NCBI GenBank assembly: GCA_028288165.1
Contig: JAQBOG010000025.1
Span: forward strand, 1-61,122
Direction: 5' to 3'
Length of the DNA stretch: 61,122 bases
DNA from: Sphingobacteriales bacterium
GTDB lineage: Bacteria > Bacteroidota > Bacteroidia > Sphingobacteriales > Sphingobacteriaceae
The notes below the pieces were generated by a model. That model was not told the origin of the DNA. It did no database searches and saw only the letters and a program-made list of their open reading frames with translations. A program made the position numbers and the translations under genes. Position 1 is the stretch's first letter. Every line of letters starts with the position of its first letter. This document shows positions 42,036 to 51,879 of the stretch, piece by piece.

Positions 42036-42048
42036 TAGCTAGAAATTA

Positions 42049-42876
42049 ATGAATACTATAGTAGATATTTTATCATTTGATCAGCTGGAAGATATTGTTG
42101 GCTTAATACAAAAGGTTTATGGCTTCAATTTCTCTGGGTATTCTCGAGCCTCTTTAAAAAGGCGTGTAATGCGAGTGATGCAATTAAAGAATTACTCAGT
42201 TTATGATTTAAAGTCAATTTTAGTTAATCAACCTGAGTTTTTCGATTACTTTTTAGCAGAGGTGACAGTAAACGTTACCGAAATGTTCCGTGACCCAAGT
42301 TTCTTCAAATCAGTAAGAGAAAATGTATTAGCATATTTGGCTTCATATCAGCACATCAAGGTTTGGAATGCAGGCTGTTCTACCGGAGAAGAGGTTTACG
42401 GCTTTTCAATTATGCTTGCGGAAGAAAATCTGTATGATCGTTCCTTCATTTATGGTACTGATATCAATCCTCAAGTCCTTGATTTCGCTAAAAGGGGTAT
42501 TTATGATTTGAAGAAAATGAAATTGTATTCTGAAAATTATTTGGCCTCTGGTGCAAGCCGAAGTTTATCTGATTACTACCTGGCTAAGTATGATGCTGCT
42601 TCTATTCATAATGAATTAAAGAAGAATATATTATTTTCGGTACACAACTTGGTTTCTGATGGCGTTTTTAATGAGTTTCAGATAATTTCTTGTAGAAATG
42701 TCTTAATATATTTTAATGCGGAGTTACAAGAAAAAGTGTTGAGACTATTTTATGACAGCTTGTGCCCTTTAGGCTTTTTATGTCTGGGTTCTAAAGAGGC
42801 TTTAAGAAATGATGACTTAATTAAAAAGTTTAAAGTTGTAAACAAAGCAGAAAATATATACCAAAAAATTGCTTAG
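42049..42876 (+). CDS. CheR-type methyltransferase
   Basis: The 275-residue protein is an S-adenosylmethionine-dependent glutamate methyltransferase of the CheR type. Visible motifs are VNVTEMFRDPSFFKSVREN, split here as VNVTEMFRDP and SFFKSVREN, WNAGCSTGEEVYGFSIML (AdoMet site), YGTDINPQVLDFAKRGIYDL and CRNVLIYFN near the end. It starts 13 bases after the hybrid kinase gene and its last 8 bases overlap cheB. No chemoreceptor or flagellar genes are near, so the target is more likely the kinase of this operon or a distant receptor. Confidence 0.93.
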   Translation: MNTIVDILSFDQLEDIVGLIQKVYGFNFSGYSRASLKRRVMRVMQLKNYSVYDLKSILVNQPEFFDYFLAEVTVNVTEMFRDPSFFKSVRENVLAYLASYQHIKVWNAGCSTGEEVYGFSIMLAEENLYDRSFIYGTDINPQVLDFAKRGIYDLKKMKLYSENYLASGASRSLSDYYLAKYDAASIHNELKKNILFSVHNLVSDGVFNEFQIISCRNVLIYFNAELQEKVLRLFYDSLCPLGFLCLGSKEALRNDDLIKKFKVVNKAENIYQKIA

Positions 42877-43486
42877 GATAACCCCCAATATTGCCAATAA
42901 AATTAAGAAAGCTGAGGTTCTGTTACTTGGGTGTTCTGCTGGTGGTTTCAATATAATATATGACTTATTAACCAGTCTTACTATTACATTTCCATTGGCG
43001 GTAATTGTAGTTATCCATAGAAGTAGGAATCATAAATCTGGATTAGAAGAATTGCTCGCTAAAAAAGGTAATTTGCCTGTTAAATTAGGTGCCCACGGAT
43101 TAAAAATGGAACGCGGAGTAATCTATATAGCTCCACCTGATTATCATCTTCTAATAGAGCCCCACGGCGATTTTGCAGTAGATTATTCAGAACCAGTATA
43201 TTATTGCAGACCAGCTATTGATGTTACTTTCGAAAGTGTAGCAGATGTATATCAAGATAAAGTAATCGCAATACTGTTTTCCGGTGCAAATGAAGATGGG
43301 GCAGAGGGTTTATATTATGCAAAAAGACAAGGCGGATTAACCGTTGTTCAAGATCCTGAATGCGCCCAAGTTAAAACAATGCCCGAGGCGGCAATAAGAA
43401 TGACAAAAACACACCTGGTTTTGAAAGATGAAGAAATATTCAAGTTGATGCAGCATATAGTTACATTGAATAACGTACATGAATAA
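42869..43486 (+). CDS. CheB-type methylesterase/deamidase without receiver domain
   Basis: The 205-residue product starts at TTG 42869, overlapping cheR by 8 bases (MLRITPNIANKIKKAEV). The CheB catalytic triad is visible: Ser in LLGCSAGGF, His in VVIHRSRNH, Asp in GANEDGAEGLYYAK. The regulatory receiver domain of E. coli CheB is absent. The enzyme would undo the methylation by the neighbouring CheR. The gene is translationally coupled to cheR and followed by a hybrid kinase gene 6 bases downstream. Confidence 0.93.
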   Translation: MLRITPNIANKIKKAEVLLLGCSAGGFNIIYDLLTSLTITFPLAVIVVIHRSRNHKSGLEELLAKKGNLPVKLGAHGLKMERGVIYIAPPDYHLLIEPHGDFAVDYSEPVYYCRPAIDVTFESVADVYQDKVIAILFSGANEDGAEGLYYAKRQGGLTVVQDPECAQVKTMPEAAIRMTKTHLVLKDEEIFKLMQHIVTLNNVHE

Positions 43487-43492
43487 AAGTTG

Positions 43493-45118
43493 ATGAGCGA
43501 AGACCAATTACCACTAACCAATATTTTAATTGTTGATGATAGGATTGAGAATATCATTGCCTTAGAAGCGCTATTGCAACGTGATGATATTAATTTAATT
43601 ACTACCACATCTCCGAATGAAGCTTTACGTCTTTGCTGGGAACACGAGATATCCATCGCACTGGTAGATGTTCAGATGCCAGAAATGGATGGATTTGAGC
43701 TGGTGGAGATTCTAAAATCAAATCCGCGTACACAAGAAATAGTAGTAATTTTTGTAACGGCTATCTCAAAGGAAAGTAAATATGCATTGAAGGGGCTTGA
43801 GGTTGGGGCAGTTGATTATTTATTTAAGCCACTTGATCCTAATATAACGATTGCAAAGGTTGATTCCTTTATCACTATGGTAAAAAATCAACAGGAAATA
43901 AAGCGTAAAAATGCTGAGCTTGAAAAATATCAGATAGCATTAATTAAAGCGAAAGAACAGGCAGAATTGGGTAAGAAAATCAAAGAGAATTTCTTAGCAA
44001 ATATGAGTCATGAAATTCGTACGCCCATCAATGGTATTATCGGTCTTACGCATCTAATGAAAAACACTGTTTTAGATGCAGAGCAAGCTAATATGATTTA
44101 TTTGATGGAAGTATCTTCCAAATCATTGCTTGGTATTGTTAACGATATTTTGGATATATCTAAAATAGAAGCTGGTAAATTTAAAATTGTACGTTCAGAA
44201 ACGAATATTCTTAAACTAGCGCAATCCATCATCGATTTAATGAAGTTTGCTGTTAAAGAAAAGGGCTTGGAGCTTATTCTTAAAACAGATCCAGATCTTC
44301 CAGAAGTTATTATTGCAGATGCATTGAGGTTGAATCAGATTTTGATGAACCTTTTAAGTAACGCTATTAAATTTACAATTCAAGGCTCTGTTACACTTGA
44401 AGTAAAAGTTTTAGGCAAAAAAGACAAACAGGTTCAAATTCAATTCACTGTAATTGATACGGGCATTGGTATCGCTCCCGAATCATTAGGTAAAGTGTTT
44501 GATTCGTTTGAACAAGCAGAAGACAACACCGCTCAAAAATTTGGTGGAACTGGCTTAGGCTTATCCATTGTAAAGAAACTATCTGAACTTAAAGGTGGTG
44601 TACTTTCTTTATCAAGTGATTTAGGAGCAGGTAGTAAGTTTTGGTTTACCAATTGGTATGATGTTGTAGCCATTAAAGAGAGCAAAGCCATCCCTGCAAT
44701 TGATATCATTAAATTCGAGAATATTTCAATACTCGTGGCAGAGGACAATGCTATTAATCAGTTTATGATGACTAAAATTCTCAAGAACTGGGGCATTGAG
44801 CCAGTTATTGCGGAAGATGGTAGTAAAGCGTTAGAAAAACTCAGAGAACGAGACTTTGATCTGGTATTGATGGACACCCATATGCCTGTAATGAACGGAC
44901 TCGAGGCTACAGCAAGAATTCGTCAGGATTTTGATGAACCTAAATGTAGTATTCCCATTATTTCGTTATCGGCTACAATTGTTGAAGAAGAAGAGCAGGC
45001 TGCCCGTAATGCAGGTGCAAATGATATTTTAAGTAAACCATTTGATCCTGCTGTTTTATACTTTAAGATTAAAACGCTGATCAACGAATCAAAAGCAAAT
45101 CAAGTGGTGAATGATTAA
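43493..45118 (+). CDS. Response regulator-histidine kinase-receiver hybrid
   Basis: The 541-residue soluble protein (ATG 43493; TTG 43490 is the alternative) has receiver 1 (residues 10-125, [25 protein letters not shown]), a coiled coil, HisKA with His173 ([14 protein letters not shown]), an ATPase domain ([28 protein letters not shown]) and receiver 2 (about 405-525, [28 protein letters not shown]). There is no membrane segment, so it is a cytoplasmic relay. It is the last gene of the four-gene operon and is followed by a decayed copy of its own receiver 1. Confidence 0.95.
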   Translation: MSEDQLPLTNILIVDDRIENIIALEALLQRDDINLITTTSPNEALRLCWEHEISIALVDVQMPEMDGFELVEILKSNPRTQEIVVIFVTAISKESKYALKGLEVGAVDYLFKPLDPNITIAKVDSFITMVKNQQEIKRKNAELEKYQIALIKAKEQAELGKKIKENFLANMSHEIRTPINGIIGLTHLMKNTVLDAEQANMIYLMEVSSKSLLGIVNDILDISKIEAGKFKIVRSETNILKLAQSIIDLMKFAVKEKGLELILKTDPDLPEVIIADALRLNQILMNLLSNAIKFTIQGSVTLEVKVLGKKDKQVQIQFTVIDTGIGIAPESLGKVFDSFEQAEDNTAQKFGGTGLGLSIVKKLSELKGGVLSLSSDLGAGSKFWFTNWYDVVAIKESKAIPAIDIIKFENISILVAEDNAINQFMMTKILKNWGIEPVIAEDGSKALEKLRERDFDLVLMDTHMPVMNGLEATARIRQDFDEPKCSIPIISLSATIVEEEEQAARNAGANDILSKPFDPAVLYFKIKTLINESKANQVVND

Positions 45119-45257
45119 TTGAACAAATCGTTCAGTTGTTAGCCAATCTATTAGTTGGTTTTAAAGTTCTTTAGAATTAGAGGTTACTTGTTACGTTCCT
45201 TAAAACTTAAAATCAATAGCTTAGATATAGTAAATGAAACAAACCCCGCCGATCTTT

Positions 45258-45560
45258 CAATATATTATTAGTTGATATTGGATAGATAATAGCGCTAGAA
45301 GCTTTACTCTATCGCGACGATGTAAACTTAATAACAAACTACATCACCCGATGAAGAATTGTGTATTTGGTGTTCAAATGCCAGAAATGGTTGACTTTGA
45401 ACTCGAGCAGATGATTAAATCAAATCCACTACGTACCCAAAGGAATATTTGTAATATTCGTTACTGCAATTTTTAAGGAACTTAAGTAACTATTCAATCC
45501 TTCGTAGCTCGCAACGAGCATTAGATATATTATTTCTAGTTTTATTGGATTGCCTGCATA
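45258..45560 (+). pseudogene. Decayed receiver-domain copy
   Basis: The DNA from 45258 follows the start of the 43493 gene base by base with many changes: GTTGATATTGGATAGATAAT against GTTGATGATAGGATTGAG, and CAAATGCCAGAAATGG, which is nearly identical in both. Stops and a deletion of about 25 bases near 45360 break the frame. The likeness fades towards 45560. It is a local duplication that has decayed. Confidence 0.75.
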
Positions 45561-45751
45561 ATTTTCTAGTCGTACTAGCAATTGTTCCACCGATTGATTA
45601 TGAGGCTCTTATATTAGATATAGATAAGGCGTAAACAGGTTAATGATTTTTTAGGAACATATTTAGGTGCTAATAGCCTTAAAATTTTAAAAAATATTTG
45701 TATTTCTATTAAAAAAGCTTAGTTTTGCCAACCCAAATAACCAATAATACT

Positions 45752-45833
45752 GCGGATGTGGCGTAATTGGTAGCCGCACCAGACTTAGGATCTGGCGCCG
45801 CAAGGTGTGTGGGTTCGAGTCCCTCCATCCGCA
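45752..45833 (+). tRNA. tRNA-Leu (UAG)
   Basis: The 82-base gene folds into a cloverleaf with a long variable arm: acceptor GCGGATG / CATCCGC with discriminator A, D-arm with AATTGGTA, anticodon stem CCAGA/TCTGG with loop CTTAGGA (anticodon TAG), variable arm GCCGCAAGGTGT and T-arm GTGGGTTCGAGTCCCTC. The CCA end is not encoded. It is followed by a strong terminator. Confidence 0.97.
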
Positions 45834-45842
45834 CTTTAAAAC

Positions 45843-45872
45843 ATTCCCCGGCTGCAAACCGGGGAATTTTTG
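45843..45872 (+). terminator. Terminator after tRNA-Leu
   Basis: ATTCCCCGG and CCGGGGAAT form a 9-base stem with a 7-base loop, followed by TTTTTG. Confidence 0.92.
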
Positions 45873-45907
45873 TATAAACAAAAACGAAAATAAAAAAACT
45901 TCAAAAA

Positions 45908-47254
45908 ATGAATATCGCACAGGACAAAATCGATAATCTAAATTCAGTTGTAACTGTTAAATTAAGCCCTGAAGACTACAAGTTAAAAGTAGAAAAAGCA
46001 ATTAAAGATCAGGCTAAAAAAGCGAAACTGCCAGGTTTCCGTCCAGGTATGGTTCCTCCATCTCATATTAAAAGGATGCATGGTAAAAGCATTTTGTTAG
46101 AGGAAATTAATAACTTATTGAATGATACGCTGAGTAGCTATATTAATGACAATAAAATTCAGGTATTAGGTCAGCCATTGCCAAAGGTGGATGATACTAA
46201 AGATTATAACTGGGATTATACTGACGATTTTGAATTTGTTTATGAGTTAGGTACTGCCCCTGAATTTAACCTTGATTTTTCTGCCAACGATAAAGTAGTT
46301 TATTATACTATTAAAATTGATGAGGAAACTTTAGCATCTCGGATCACTAACCTTCGTAAGAGCTATGGTAAAATGACAAATCCTGACGTATCGGCAGATG
46401 GAGATGTGTTATACTCTGAATTGGTACAACTTTCTCCGGATGGTTCTGTTTTTGAAGGAGGAATTTCGAGCACAGCTTCTGTACGTACAGATCAGGTTTC
46501 TGATGAAGCAATCAAAAGTTCTTTAGTAGGATTAAAAAAAGACGATGTAATTGAAATTGATATCAAAAAAGCGTTTGAAGGTAAAAACGAAATTATTACC
46601 AAGCTTTTAAATATCAAAGAAGAAGATATCCAAGATTTACAATCTAAGTTTAAATTAACCGTTAAAAATGTAAATCGTTTAGAAGAAGGTGATTTAAATC
46701 AGGAGTTTTATGACAAATTGTTTGGAGCAGATGTTGTAAAGAGCGAAGAGGAGTTTAGAGCTAAGATCACTGAAGAATTAGAATCAATGATGGTTCAAAA
46801 TTCTGACCAACGTTTACAGAGCGATTTATATACGTATGTTAATTCTAAGATCGATTTTGAATTACCGAACGAGTTTTTGAAACGTTGGTTAAAGTCAACA
46901 AACGAAAAAGTATCTGATGAGGAATTGGAAAGTGGTTATGATGACTTTGCGAAAAATCTAAAGTGGACTTTAATAGAAAATAAGATCATTAAGGATAACC
47001 AAATTGAAATTAAATATGAAGACGTATTGGCATTGGCTAAACAACGTTTACAAGCTCAGTTTGCAATGTACAGTCCGCAACCTATAACAGAAGAGCAATT
47101 AAGTCAGTACTCTGTGCAGTTTTTACAAAATAAAGAAAATGCGAATCGTATTTTTGAGGAAGTGAAAGCACTCAAAGTGTTTGATTTTCTGAGAGGAGTT
47201 TTTACATTAGACAAACAAGAAATTGCATTCAATAAATTTAATGAGTTGAATTAA
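45908..47254 (+). CDS. tig: Trigger factor (ribosome-associated chaperone and prolyl isomerase)
   Basis: The 448-residue protein binds nascent chains at the ribosome exit. The ribosome-binding domain spans residues 1-120, with the loop PGFRPGMVPP in place of the FRNK-type loop. The middle region (150-250) is the peptidyl-prolyl isomerase-like domain, which is weakly conserved in Bacteroidota, and the C-terminal helical arms follow (EEEFRAKITEELESM, FELPNEFLKRWLKST). The order tig-clpP-clpX is a standard gene order in many bacteria. It begins 36 bases after the tRNA terminator. Confidence 0.97.
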   Translation: MNIAQDKIDNLNSVVTVKLSPEDYKLKVEKAIKDQAKKAKLPGFRPGMVPPSHIKRMHGKSILLEEINNLLNDTLSSYINDNKIQVLGQPLPKVDDTKDYNWDYTDDFEFVYELGTAPEFNLDFSANDKVVYYTIKIDEETLASRITNLRKSYGKMTNPDVSADGDVLYSELVQLSPDGSVFEGGISSTASVRTDQVSDEAIKSSLVGLKKDDVIEIDIKKAFEGKNEIITKLLNIKEEDIQDLQSKFKLTVKNVNRLEEGDLNQEFYDKLFGADVVKSEEEFRAKITEELESMMVQNSDQRLQSDLYTYVNSKIDFELPNEFLKRWLKSTNEKVSDEELESGYDDFAKNLKWTLIENKIIKDNQIEIKYEDVLALAKQRLQAQFAMYSPQPITEEQLSQYSVQFLQNKENANRIFEEVKALKVFDFLRGVFTLDKQEIAFNKFNELN

Positions 47255-47350
47255 AGGGTTATTTTTAGTAGGTTATTTGCTGATCATTAATTATGACCCG
47301 AAAGAAACAAATTTTTAAATAACTTACTATCTTAATCACAAAATAGACTT

Positions 47351-48052
47351 ATGAATATTGATAAAAACGAGTTCAGAAATTACGCAGTAAAACATCATCG
47401 TATTGGTGGTCATCATGTAGATAGTTATATAGGAAGAGTTCAAAATGCAACTTTACCTTCTGCAATGACTCCATATATTATTGAAGAACGTCAGTTAAAC
47501 GTAGCACAAATGGATGTGTTTTCACGTTTGATGATGGATCGAATTATATTTTTGGGCGATGCGGTTTATGACAGTAATGCGAACATAATACAAGCTCAAT
47601 TGTTGTTTTTACAATCCACTGATAACAAAAGAGATATTCAGATTTATATCAATTCACCTGGTGGTTCTGTATATGCAGGCTTAGGTATTTATGATACCAT
47701 GCAATACATTACTCCTGATGTAGCAACCATTTGTACAGGCATGGCAGCTTCTATGGCAGCGGTACTTCTTTGTGCTGGTGCAGAAGGTAAAAGAGCGGCA
47801 TTGCCTCACTCACGTGTGATGATTCATCAGCCATCTGGTGGAGCGCAAGGAGTTGCATCTGACATGGAGATAAATTTGCGAGAAATGTTAAAGTTGAAGA
47901 AAGAACTTTATGACATCATCTCAAAGCATTCTGGACAGGATTATGAGTGGGTAGAAAAAGCATCAGATCGTGATTATTGGATGATTGCGAATGAAGCGAA
48001 AGAATATGGTATGATTGATGAGGTATTAGCTGCTAGCAGCGATAAGAAATAA
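47351..48052 (+). CDS. clpP: ATP-dependent Clp protease proteolytic subunit
   Basis: The 233-residue serine protease forms the two-ring barrel that degrades proteins delivered by ClpX. The catalytic triad is Ser134 (TGMAASMAAVL), His159 (SRVMIHQPSGG) and Asp208 (DRDYWMIA). The GG-SVYAGLGIYD motif lines the substrate channel. The N-terminus is longer than the mature E. coli enzyme and is probably processed. Its stop codon overlaps the clpX start (TAATG), so the two are co-translated. Confidence 0.98.
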   Translation: MNIDKNEFRNYAVKHHRIGGHHVDSYIGRVQNATLPSAMTPYIIEERQLNVAQMDVFSRLMMDRIIFLGDAVYDSNANIIQAQLLFLQSTDNKRDIQIYINSPGGSVYAGLGIYDTMQYITPDVATICTGMAASMAAVLLCAGAEGKRAALPHSRVMIHQPSGGAQGVASDMEINLREMLKLKKELYDIISKHSGQDYEWVEKASDRDYWMIANEAKEYGMIDEVLAASSDKK

Positions 48053-49290
48053 TGAGTAAAACCAATAAGGATATCAAATGCTCTTTCTGCGGCTCGGGCA
48101 AGCAGGATACACTAATGCTTATTGCAGGGCTTGATGCACATATTTGCGACAAATGTGTTGCTCAGGCTAACCAGATACTTGCGGAGGAACTTACTGTTCG
48201 CAAAACTAAATCTAACGAATCTGCGGTAACTTTATTGAAGCCAATAGAGATCAAAACGCACTTAGATCAATATGTAATTGGCCAAAATCAGGCGAAGAAG
48301 GTATTGTCTGTTGCAGTATACAATCACTACAAGCGTCTGAATCAAAAAATAGAAAAAGATGAGGTTGAGATTGAAAAATCAAACATCATCATGGTGGGGG
48401 AAACAGGTACTGGTAAAACTTTACTTGCTAAAACTATTGCAAAGGTGCTTAATGTTCCATTTTGTATATGTGATGCTACCGTTTTAACAGAGGCTGGATA
48501 TGTGGGTGAGGATGTTGAAAGTATTCTTACTCGTTTATTACAGGCAGCTGATTATGATGTGGCTTCTGCAGAACGTGGAATAGTATACATTGATGAAGTA
48601 GATAAGATAGCACGGAAAAGCGATAATCCATCGATCACCCGTGATGTATCTGGTGAAGGAGTTCAACAAGCATTATTAAAGATATTAGAAGGAACGATCG
48701 TGAACGTACCTCCTCAAGGTGGCCGTAAACATCCGGATCAGAAAATGATTGCTGTTAACACTTCAAATATTTTATTTATTTGCGGTGGAGCCTTTGATGG
48801 TATAGAGAAGAAAATCGCTAACAGGTTGCGTACTCAAACCGTTGGGTATAAGGTAGAAAAGGATGATGTTGAGATTGATTTGAAAAATCTTTATAAATAC
48901 ATCACCCCTCAAGATTTAAAAGCATTTGGCTTAATACCCGAGTTGATTGGTCGTTTACCAGTAATTACTCATCTTGATCCCTTGGATAGAGAAACTTTAT
49001 TGAGCATACTTAACGAGCCTAAAAACTCATTAATCAAGCAGTACAAAAAGCTGTTTGAATATGAGAATGTGAAGCTTGATTTCGAAAAGGAAGTTTTTGA
49101 TTTCATTGTGGATAAAGCAATGGAGTTTAAGCTTGGAGCCCGTGGATTACGTTCCATATGTGAAGCAATTATGATTGACTTTATGTACGAAGTTCCGTCA
49201 GGGAAGAATATGAAGGAACTTTTTATAACGCTTGATTACGCAAGAGACAAGTTTGATAAGTCGGATCTCAAAAAACTTAAAGTAGCATAA
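48052..49290 (+). CDS. clpX: ATP-dependent Clp protease ATPase subunit ClpX
   Basis: The 412-residue AAA+ unfoldase feeds substrates to ClpP. The N-terminal zinc-binding domain has CSFCGSG and CDKCVAQ. Walker A is [13 protein letters not shown], Walker [10 protein letters not shown], and the sensor/IGF region lies after ARGLRSIC. It starts with the base overlapping the clpP stop. A strong terminator follows at 49294. Confidence 0.98.
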   Translation: MSKTNKDIKCSFCGSGKQDTLMLIAGLDAHICDKCVAQANQILAEELTVRKTKSNESAVTLLKPIEIKTHLDQYVIGQNQAKKVLSVAVYNHYKRLNQKIEKDEVEIEKSNIIMVGETGTGKTLLAKTIAKVLNVPFCICDATVLTEAGYVGEDVESILTRLLQAADYDVASAERGIVYIDEVDKIARKSDNPSITRDVSGEGVQQALLKILEGTIVNVPPQGGRKHPDQKMIAVNTSNILFICGGAFDGIEKKIANRLRTQTVGYKVEKDDVEIDLKNLYKYITPQDLKAFGLIPELIGRLPVITHLDPLDRETLLSILNEPKNSLIKQYKKLFEYENVKLDFEKEVFDFIVDKAMEFKLGARGLRSICEAIMIDFMYEVPSGKNMKELFITLDYARDKFDKSDLKKLKVA

Positions 49291-49293
49291 AAA

Positions 49294-49324
49294 AATCCCC
49301 CGCCAAAAACGGGGGATTTTTTTT
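49294..49324 (+). terminator. Terminator after clpX
   Basis: AATCCCCC and GGGGGATT form an 8-base stem with a 9-base loop, followed by a run of at least eight T bases. The A-run before it allows bidirectional use. Confidence 0.93.
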
Positions 49325-49356
49325 GTTATATTTAGTAAGCAAGGTGAGATGCTAGA

Positions 49357-49452
49357 GCGTTAGGGGTTGAAATGGAAATCCTTTTTTGTTATCCCAAAGC
49401 AGAGCGGAGGGAGGACAAAAAAGATTGAAATGGAAGACCCGCCCGAACGCCC
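49357..49452 (-). repeat. Dispersed ~90-base repeat, copy 5 (inverted)
   Basis: It reads GCGTTAGGGGTTGAAATGG to CCCGCCCGAACGCCC, the reverse complement of the family, with a longer loop. It lies between the clpX terminator and the AMP nucleosidase gene. Confidence 0.85.
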
Positions 49453-49482
49453 AAATACTTATTTGAATTAGTTTGAGAGCAT

Positions 49483-50346
49483 ATGAACGAAGAAAAGGTA
49501 GTAAAGAAAGATCCGCTTATTGTACAAACAGCCGAAACCATTAAAGAAGTTGAAAGCCCTATAAAAAAGGGATTGAAAAATAAAGAGGATATCGTTAATA
49601 ATTGGTTACCACGCTACACAGGCCGGCCGTTAGATCAATTTACTGGGTTTATACTGCTGACAAATTTTTCCAAATACCTTCAATTATTTTCTGATTGGAA
49701 TGACAACGCACCTATCATGGGCTTGGACAAACCCATGCAAAGTGTTTCTGCCAATGGAATAACCCTTATCAATTTTGGTATGGGAAGCCCAATGGCTGCA
49801 ACGATGATGGACTTATTGAGTGCGATTAAACCAAAAGCAGTGTTGTTTTTAGGCAAATGTGGCGGGTTAAAGCAGAAAAATAATATTGGCGATTTAATAT
49901 TACCAATTGCTGCCATTAGGGGAGAGGGAACTTCTAATGATTATTTTCCTCCTGAGGTGCCAGCATTGCCTTCATTTGCGCTGCAAAAAGCTATTTCTAC
50001 TACTATTAGAGATCACTCTCGGGATTATTGGACAGGCACCGTTTATACAACCAACCGGAGGGTTTGGGAGCATGATAAGCGCTTCAAAAAATACTTGAAG
50101 AGTATAAGGGCCATGGCTGTAGATATGGAAACCGCTACAATTTTTACTACTGGATTTGCAAATAAAATTCCGACCGGGGCATTATTATTGGTATCAGATC
50201 AGCCAATGATACCTGAAGGTGTGAAAACCGCCGAAAGCGATTCGAAAGTGACTGAGCATTTTGTTGAAACACACTTGAAGGTTGGTATTGATTCACTGAA
50301 GCAGCTAAGTAATAACGGGTTAACGGTAAAACATTTGAAATTTTAA
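49483..50346 (+). CDS. amn: AMP nucleosidase
   Basis: The 287-residue enzyme hydrolyses AMP to adenine and ribose 5-phosphate in purine salvage. The nucleoside-phosphorylase fold is seen in FGMGSPMAATMMDLL, LFLGKCGGLK, GDLILPIAAIRGEGTSNDYF and the base-binding VDMETATIF. The short, single-domain form is the type found in Bacteroidota; the E. coli enzyme is longer with an extra N-terminal domain. There is no signal peptide. It stands alone. Confidence 0.9.
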   Translation: MNEEKVVKKDPLIVQTAETIKEVESPIKKGLKNKEDIVNNWLPRYTGRPLDQFTGFILLTNFSKYLQLFSDWNDNAPIMGLDKPMQSVSANGITLINFGMGSPMAATMMDLLSAIKPKAVLFLGKCGGLKQKNNIGDLILPIAAIRGEGTSNDYFPPEVPALPSFALQKAISTTIRDHSRDYWTGTVYTTNRRVWEHDKRFKKYLKSIRAMAVDMETATIFTTGFANKIPTGALLLVSDQPMIPEGVKTAESDSKVTEHFVETHLKVGIDSLKQLSNNGLTVKHLKF

Positions 50347-50363
50347 ATTAGATTTTAGACAAT

Positions 50364-50512
50364 AGATTTGAGATATGAGACAAGAGGATAGTTCGAGATA
50401 TGCGAGCTTGCTCGAGTATTCATTCGCTTCGTTGTCTTTAGTTAGTTACGAAAACAGGAGCTTAACTGACGTGCTAAATCTCATATCTAACATCTAACAT
50501 CTCATATCTGAC
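50364..50512. repeat. Short AT-rich repeats before the PLP enzyme gene
   Basis: TTTGAGATATGAGAC (50368-50382) is inverted relative to CTCATATCT units near 50480-50510, where CTAACATCTAACATC adds direct repeats. This type of ATATCTCATATCT repeat looks like intergenic filler. It would include the promoter of the next gene. Confidence 0.4.
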
Positions 50513-50517
50513 AAAGC

Positions 50518-51879
50518 ATGTGGAAAAACAATATTCTAGAAACCATCGGTAACACGCCTCTTGTTAAGCTAAATAACTTAACAAAAAACCTTAAAGGGAC
50601 AATTCTAGCTAAAATAGAAACCACTAATCCAGGTAATTCAATCAAGGATAGAATGGCTTTGAAGATGATTGAGGACGCGGAAAAAAGTGGGAAGCTTTTG
50701 CTTGGAGGGACTATTATTGAAGGAACTTCAGGTAACACTGGAATGGGATTGGCAATTGCTGCGGTGATAAAAGGTTATAAATGCATTTTTACGACGACTG
50801 ATAAGCAATCAAAGGAGAAAGTTGATGCGTTAAGAGCGTTTGGTGCAGAAGTGATCGTTTGCCCTACGAATGTTGAGCCTGAAGATCCGCGGTCGTATTA
50901 TTCGGTTTCGAGCAGGTTGGAAAGCGAAGTTCAAAACTCCTGGAAGCCCGACCAATATAATAATTTGGCAAATTCTCAGGCGCATTATGAACAAACCGGC
51001 CCCGAAATTTGGAAGCAAACTGAAGGAAAAATTACTCATTTAGTAGTTGGTGTTGGCACAGGAGGTACCATTTCTGGAGCTGGGAAATATCTCAAGGAGC
51101 AAAACCCAGCAATCAAATTATGGGGTATTGATACGTATGGCTCGGTTTTCAAAAAATATAAGGAAACCGGCATATTTGACAAAAATGAAATTTACCCGTA
51201 TATAACGGAAGGTATTGGTGAAGACTTTTTGCCAGATAACGTTGATTTTTCATTGATTGATCATTTTGAGAAAGTAACTGATAAAGACGCAGCCTTGATG
51301 ACCAGGGAGTTTGCGAGGAAGGAAGGCATTTTCGCAGGTAATTCTGCTGGTGCGGCATTGGCTGGCTTAATGCAGCTTAAAAACCAATTGAAAGATGATG
51401 ATGTGGTGGTTGTTATTATCACAGACCATGGCTCACGATACATGGGCAAAATGTATAATGATGATTGGTTACGTGAACGCGGATTTTTACAAGATGAGAA
51501 GCTCACTGCAAAATCCGTCTTAGCCAAGAGGGAATATCAACAAATAGTAACTATCGACTGTGAGAATACGGTTTTAGAGGCTATGAATACTATTCGTACG
51601 CTTAATATCTCTCAAATTCCTGTTACCCAGCAGGGGATGATTATTGGGAAACTTACAGAGAGTGATATTCTAAATGCGGTGATTGAGAATCCTTCTATAA
51701 GATCGCACAGCGTGAAGGAGATTATGACGGCTACATTTCCTTTCGTGGATTTAAAAACATCTTTAGAAAAAATATCTGGAATGATTAATAAAGAGAACAG
51801 CGCTGTTTTAGTGGAAGATGAACAAGGTAATATTGAAATAATTACTCAATATGACATTATTAATGCTATATCAAGTTAG
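50518..51879 (+). CDS. Cystathionine beta-synthase-like PLP enzyme with CBS pair
   Basis: The 453-residue protein has a fold-type II PLP domain (residues 1-320): the Schiff-base lysine is Lys43 in GNSIKDRMALK, the phosphate loop is EGTSGNTGMG (about 68-76), and GVGTGGTISGAGKYL is the second glycine loop. Residues 335-450 are two CBS domains (VLEAMNTIRTLNISQIPVTQ, ILNAVIENPSIRSHSVKEIM), which can bind adenosyl ligands. The architecture fits cystathionine beta-synthase; a cysteine-synthase activity is also possible. It overlaps the convergent glycosyltransferase gene by 4 bases at the 3' end. Confidence 0.93.
   Translation: MWKNNILETIGNTPLVKLNNLTKNLKGTILAKIETTNPGNSIKDRMALKMIEDAEKSGKLLLGGTIIEGTSGNTGMGLAIAAVIKGYKCIFTTTDKQSKEKVDALRAFGAEVIVCPTNVEPEDPRSYYSVSSRLESEVQNSWKPDQYNNLANSQAHYEQTGPEIWKQTEGKITHLVVGVGTGGTISGAGKYLKEQNPAIKLWGIDTYGSVFKKYKETGIFDKNEIYPYITEGIGEDFLPDNVDFSLIDHFEKVTDKDAALMTREFARKEGIFAGNSAGAALAGLMQLKNQLKDDDVVVVIITDHGSRYMGKMYNDDWLRERGFLQDEKLTAKSVLAKREYQQIVTIDCENTVLEAMNTIRTLNISQIPVTQQGMIIGKLTESDILNAVIENPSIRSHSVKEIMTATFPFVDLKTSLEKISGMINKENSAVLVEDEQGNIEIITQYDIINAISS

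Noticed and set aside
45687..45920. Minus-strand frame across the tRNA
   Set aside because: It is the translation of the antisense of tRNA-Leu and its terminator, a well-known false gene.
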